Below are positions 28,211 to 29,877 of a stretch of 29,877 nucleotides of DNA, one piece after another. The stretch lies in the NCBI GenBank assembly GCA_977017575.1, contig CDRNVI010000104.1, positions 1 to 29,877 on the forward strand. The letters are read 5' to 3'. The position numbers and the translations under genes were made by a program. A model generated the notes under the pieces. It made no database searches, was not told the DNA's origin, and saw nothing but the letters and a program-made list of their open reading frames with translations. Position 1 is the first letter of the stretch; each line of letters starts with the position of its first letter. The DNA comes from Paramoeba atlantica. Taxonomy: Eukaryota > Discosea.

Positions 28211-28600
28211 TGACGTTAGTGGGAAGCAATTTGCGAAGCCCAACTTTTCCATCATACCCGACCCCTAGAAAAGCCAAGACTTTGTTTACCCGTCTGCAAG
28301 ACAAAAATGTGTGTCGTTAGTGGGAAGCAATTTGCGAAGCCCAACCTTTCCATCATACCCAACCCCTAGAAAAGCCAAGACCTTGTTTACGCGTCTGCAA
28401 GAGAAAAATGTGTGTCGTTAGTGGGAAGCAATTTGCGTAGCCCAATTTTTCCATCATACCCAATCCCTTACAAAGCCAAGAAGACTGAAGCCCAACGTTT
28501 CTGACTGAGCCCAACTTTTCCACCATACCCAACCCGTAATAAAGCCAAGACCTTTTGAAGCCCATACACGTAAAGAAAACGACATGCAAATATCCAATAC
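28211..28600 (+). repeat. 102-bp tandem repeats
   Basis: Units starting CGTTAGTGGGAAGCAATTTG at about 28213, 28316 and 28416, then a degenerate partial unit to about 28580. Single pieces of this unit occur before SINEs at 2898 and 8780 and at 9780. Confidence 0.85.
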
Positions 28601-28679
28601 AAACAAGGCCCGCGCAGTTTCATGGGAAATTAGTGTTTTATGACGCAATATTTGAAGGAAGAAGCCCACTCACACGAAA

Positions 28680-29718
28680 AGAGATTTAAGATTCCTGCGA
28701 GCTGTCCAAGAGAATTTGCGGTCGAATTTTCCGCAATTTTTGCACAAACTCAGATGAGGACTGGTCTTGGAGCACCACTTTCGGTCGAGCATTGATATTG
28801 ATATTGATATTGCTGGATACGGAATCAAGGTCTGCTTGGGATATATTACTGATGGATGAGACTTTGGGTACAAATCTCTGACGACGCCGTTGAAATTTTC
28901 GACACCACCCTTTTCCCAGATCGCGTACGGTTTACAAAAGTACGAAGAGCAATTAAGGGAACGATTTACGCTCTCGTGCTTCGCGAATTCCGTTCCATTA
29001 TCATACATGTGTATGTGGGTGTCCGTACCAAAAAGCCTTGAAGGGCGCTGGTGATAGTCTCTGCTACAAGAGTCGCTTTCTTGCATGATATCTTTTTCAG
29101 GATCCCGAAACGACTTTTGCGCTCAACCAGGGTAAGAAAGTATCCACTGTGGCGTGTACCTTCTATTAGATCACACCCCCAATCACCGTATCGTTCCCGA
29201 TCGTTAACAATGCTGGGACAAAAAAAAAAATATATGCTGGGCCGCATATCAATATCTGTACGATTAGGGGTGCTGGTACGATTAGTTCCACGACGACGGC
29301 GTTGTCCACGAATTCCCCCCCGACGGAGGCAACTCTCCAAGTTTTGACTCTTATTCCGACTAATAAAACCATAAATTGCCTTCCGGGAAATGTTCACACC
29401 TTCTTTACGCAAAGTAACGGATATCTGTTGAGGGCTAAAGCGCCGACGTAACAGAGATATGACACTCTCTTTGATGTCTCCTTCAATTTTGCTTGCACGG
29501 GACTTCAGTTTACTCATTGCTTGGTTGAGTGTTCGTTCAGCCCGCTTCGCGTTGTACACACCATCCCGATCTCCACGTGCCAGTTCTCGACTAAGAGACG
29601 CCTGATTTACTTTCAGTTTTGAGGCAATTTGTGCTTGCGAAAAGTTTTCTTGATTGTGGAGAACCTCAACAAGTTTACGATCTCCTGAATTAATACGTTT
29701 TCTAGATGTTTGACACAT
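28680..29718 (-). pseudogene. IS30-like transposase, frame-broken
   Basis: The minus frame from 29718 gives 230 or so good residues: an HTH of the IS30 type (NFSQAQIASKLKVNQASLSR, residues 25-44), a basic linker, and the first catalytic Asp in DWGCDLIEGTRHSGYFLTLV (Asp183), followed by ERKSRFGIL. Near 29010 the frame changes. The next frame gives MYDNGTEFAKHE with the second Asp and KPYAIWEKGGVENFNG with the Glu, 33 residues apart, the spacing known for IS30. Near 28855 it changes again to SQADLDSVSS...ARPKVV, the usual C-terminal NxRPRK-like end. So all three catalytic residues are present but in broken frames. The body contains no intron signals that I can define. It acts, in intact relatives, by cutting and joining DNA at terminal repeats. 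Confidence 0.85.
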
Positions 29719-29739
29719 GGTGAAAGAAAGACAAAAAAT

Positions 29740-29790
29740 ATATTATCCGGTTACATTATGCATTATCAGGTTACATTATGCGTTATCAGG
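29740..29790 (-). repeat. Right-edge array of X1
   Basis: Units TTATCCGGTTACATTATGCA and TTATCAGGTTACATTATGCG plus a partial third. They are the complement, with about two changes, of GCATAATG-type units at 27771 onward. Confidence 0.8.
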
Positions 29791-29877
29791 TTATTGCGGT
29801 GGTTGTAAAACTACCGCTCTACACTCGATTATTGAAAAAAAAGTGAACAAAAACAGTGAAAATATAAAGAGGAACAC
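29791..29877 (+). repeat. C module, cut by the window end
   Basis: Begins with the hairpin end (TTGCGGTGGTTGTAAAACTA) and continues as at 4324-4410. Confidence 0.8.

Larger units (their letters stand above)
27547..29790. mobile_element. X1: foldback-like unit carrying an IS30-like transposase
   Basis: The left edge is a long array (27547-27902) with units such as GCATAATGCACCCTGATAAC. The right edge (29740-29790) has two to three 20-bp units whose complement is nearly the same word, so the two arrays are inverted relative to each other. Inside are an A-rich GAGCCC spacer, an E hairpin module, 102-bp tandem repeats and the transposase. Edges and membership are inferred from the arrays; no target duplication was found. 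Confidence 0.5.

Overview
This is a repeat-only stretch of a eukaryotic genome. I recognise no host gene with confidence. The evidence for a eukaryote is an almost complete non-LTR retrotransposon (LINE) with endonuclease, reverse transcriptase and RNase H, tRNA-headed SINEs with internal Pol III boxes, Tc1/mariner-like and pogo-like transposases, and MITE-like and foldback repeats. One transposase is of the IS30 type, a family best known from bacteria. I cannot name the species or phylum.

Layout. Positions 1-3715 and 5890-9585 are two copies of one block: repeat modules, then a minus-strand LINE remnant holding a SINE that itself holds a LINE 3' end, then tRNA-like heads, another SINE and a D module. 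Positions 3836-5862 lie between the copies: a foldback-like unit bounded by inverted GCATAA-type arrays, with a complete C-D-B element and a SINE inside. From 9600 to 14275 there are SINE pieces, C-D-B elements, A-family repeats, a palindrome at 12186-13541 and a second SINE type with a (GAA)n tract. From 14458 to 19791 lies a palindrome with arms of about 2.2 kb; each arm carries a decayed pogo-like transposase, a C-rich hairpin region, two A repeats and a MITE. From 20233 to 20994 there is an unidentified open frame split by a full-length SINE. From 21352 to about 27020 there is a Tc1-like element split by a 4.7-kb LINE. From 27547 to 29790 there is a second foldback-like unit, with an IS30-like transposase inside.

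How the parts work together. The LINE and the main SINE both end in a hairpin with a GNRA-type loop followed by GGATT/GGATA tails, so the LINE machinery probably moves the SINE. Target-site duplications support a time order: LINE into Tc1, SINE into LINE, and LINE end into SINE. The C, D, B, F, A and E modules recur in both orientations without convincing proteins and look like non-autonomous DNA elements. Three units are bounded by inverted arrays of roughly 20-bp GCATAA repeats; one of them contains the IS30-like transposase, so it may be the autonomous member of an undescribed family. Every transposase is frame-broken or fragmentary. The LINE has intact RT and RNase H but a frame change and an altered final motif in its endonuclease. 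Module names (A to F, X1 to X3) are mine. All similarities were judged by eye.
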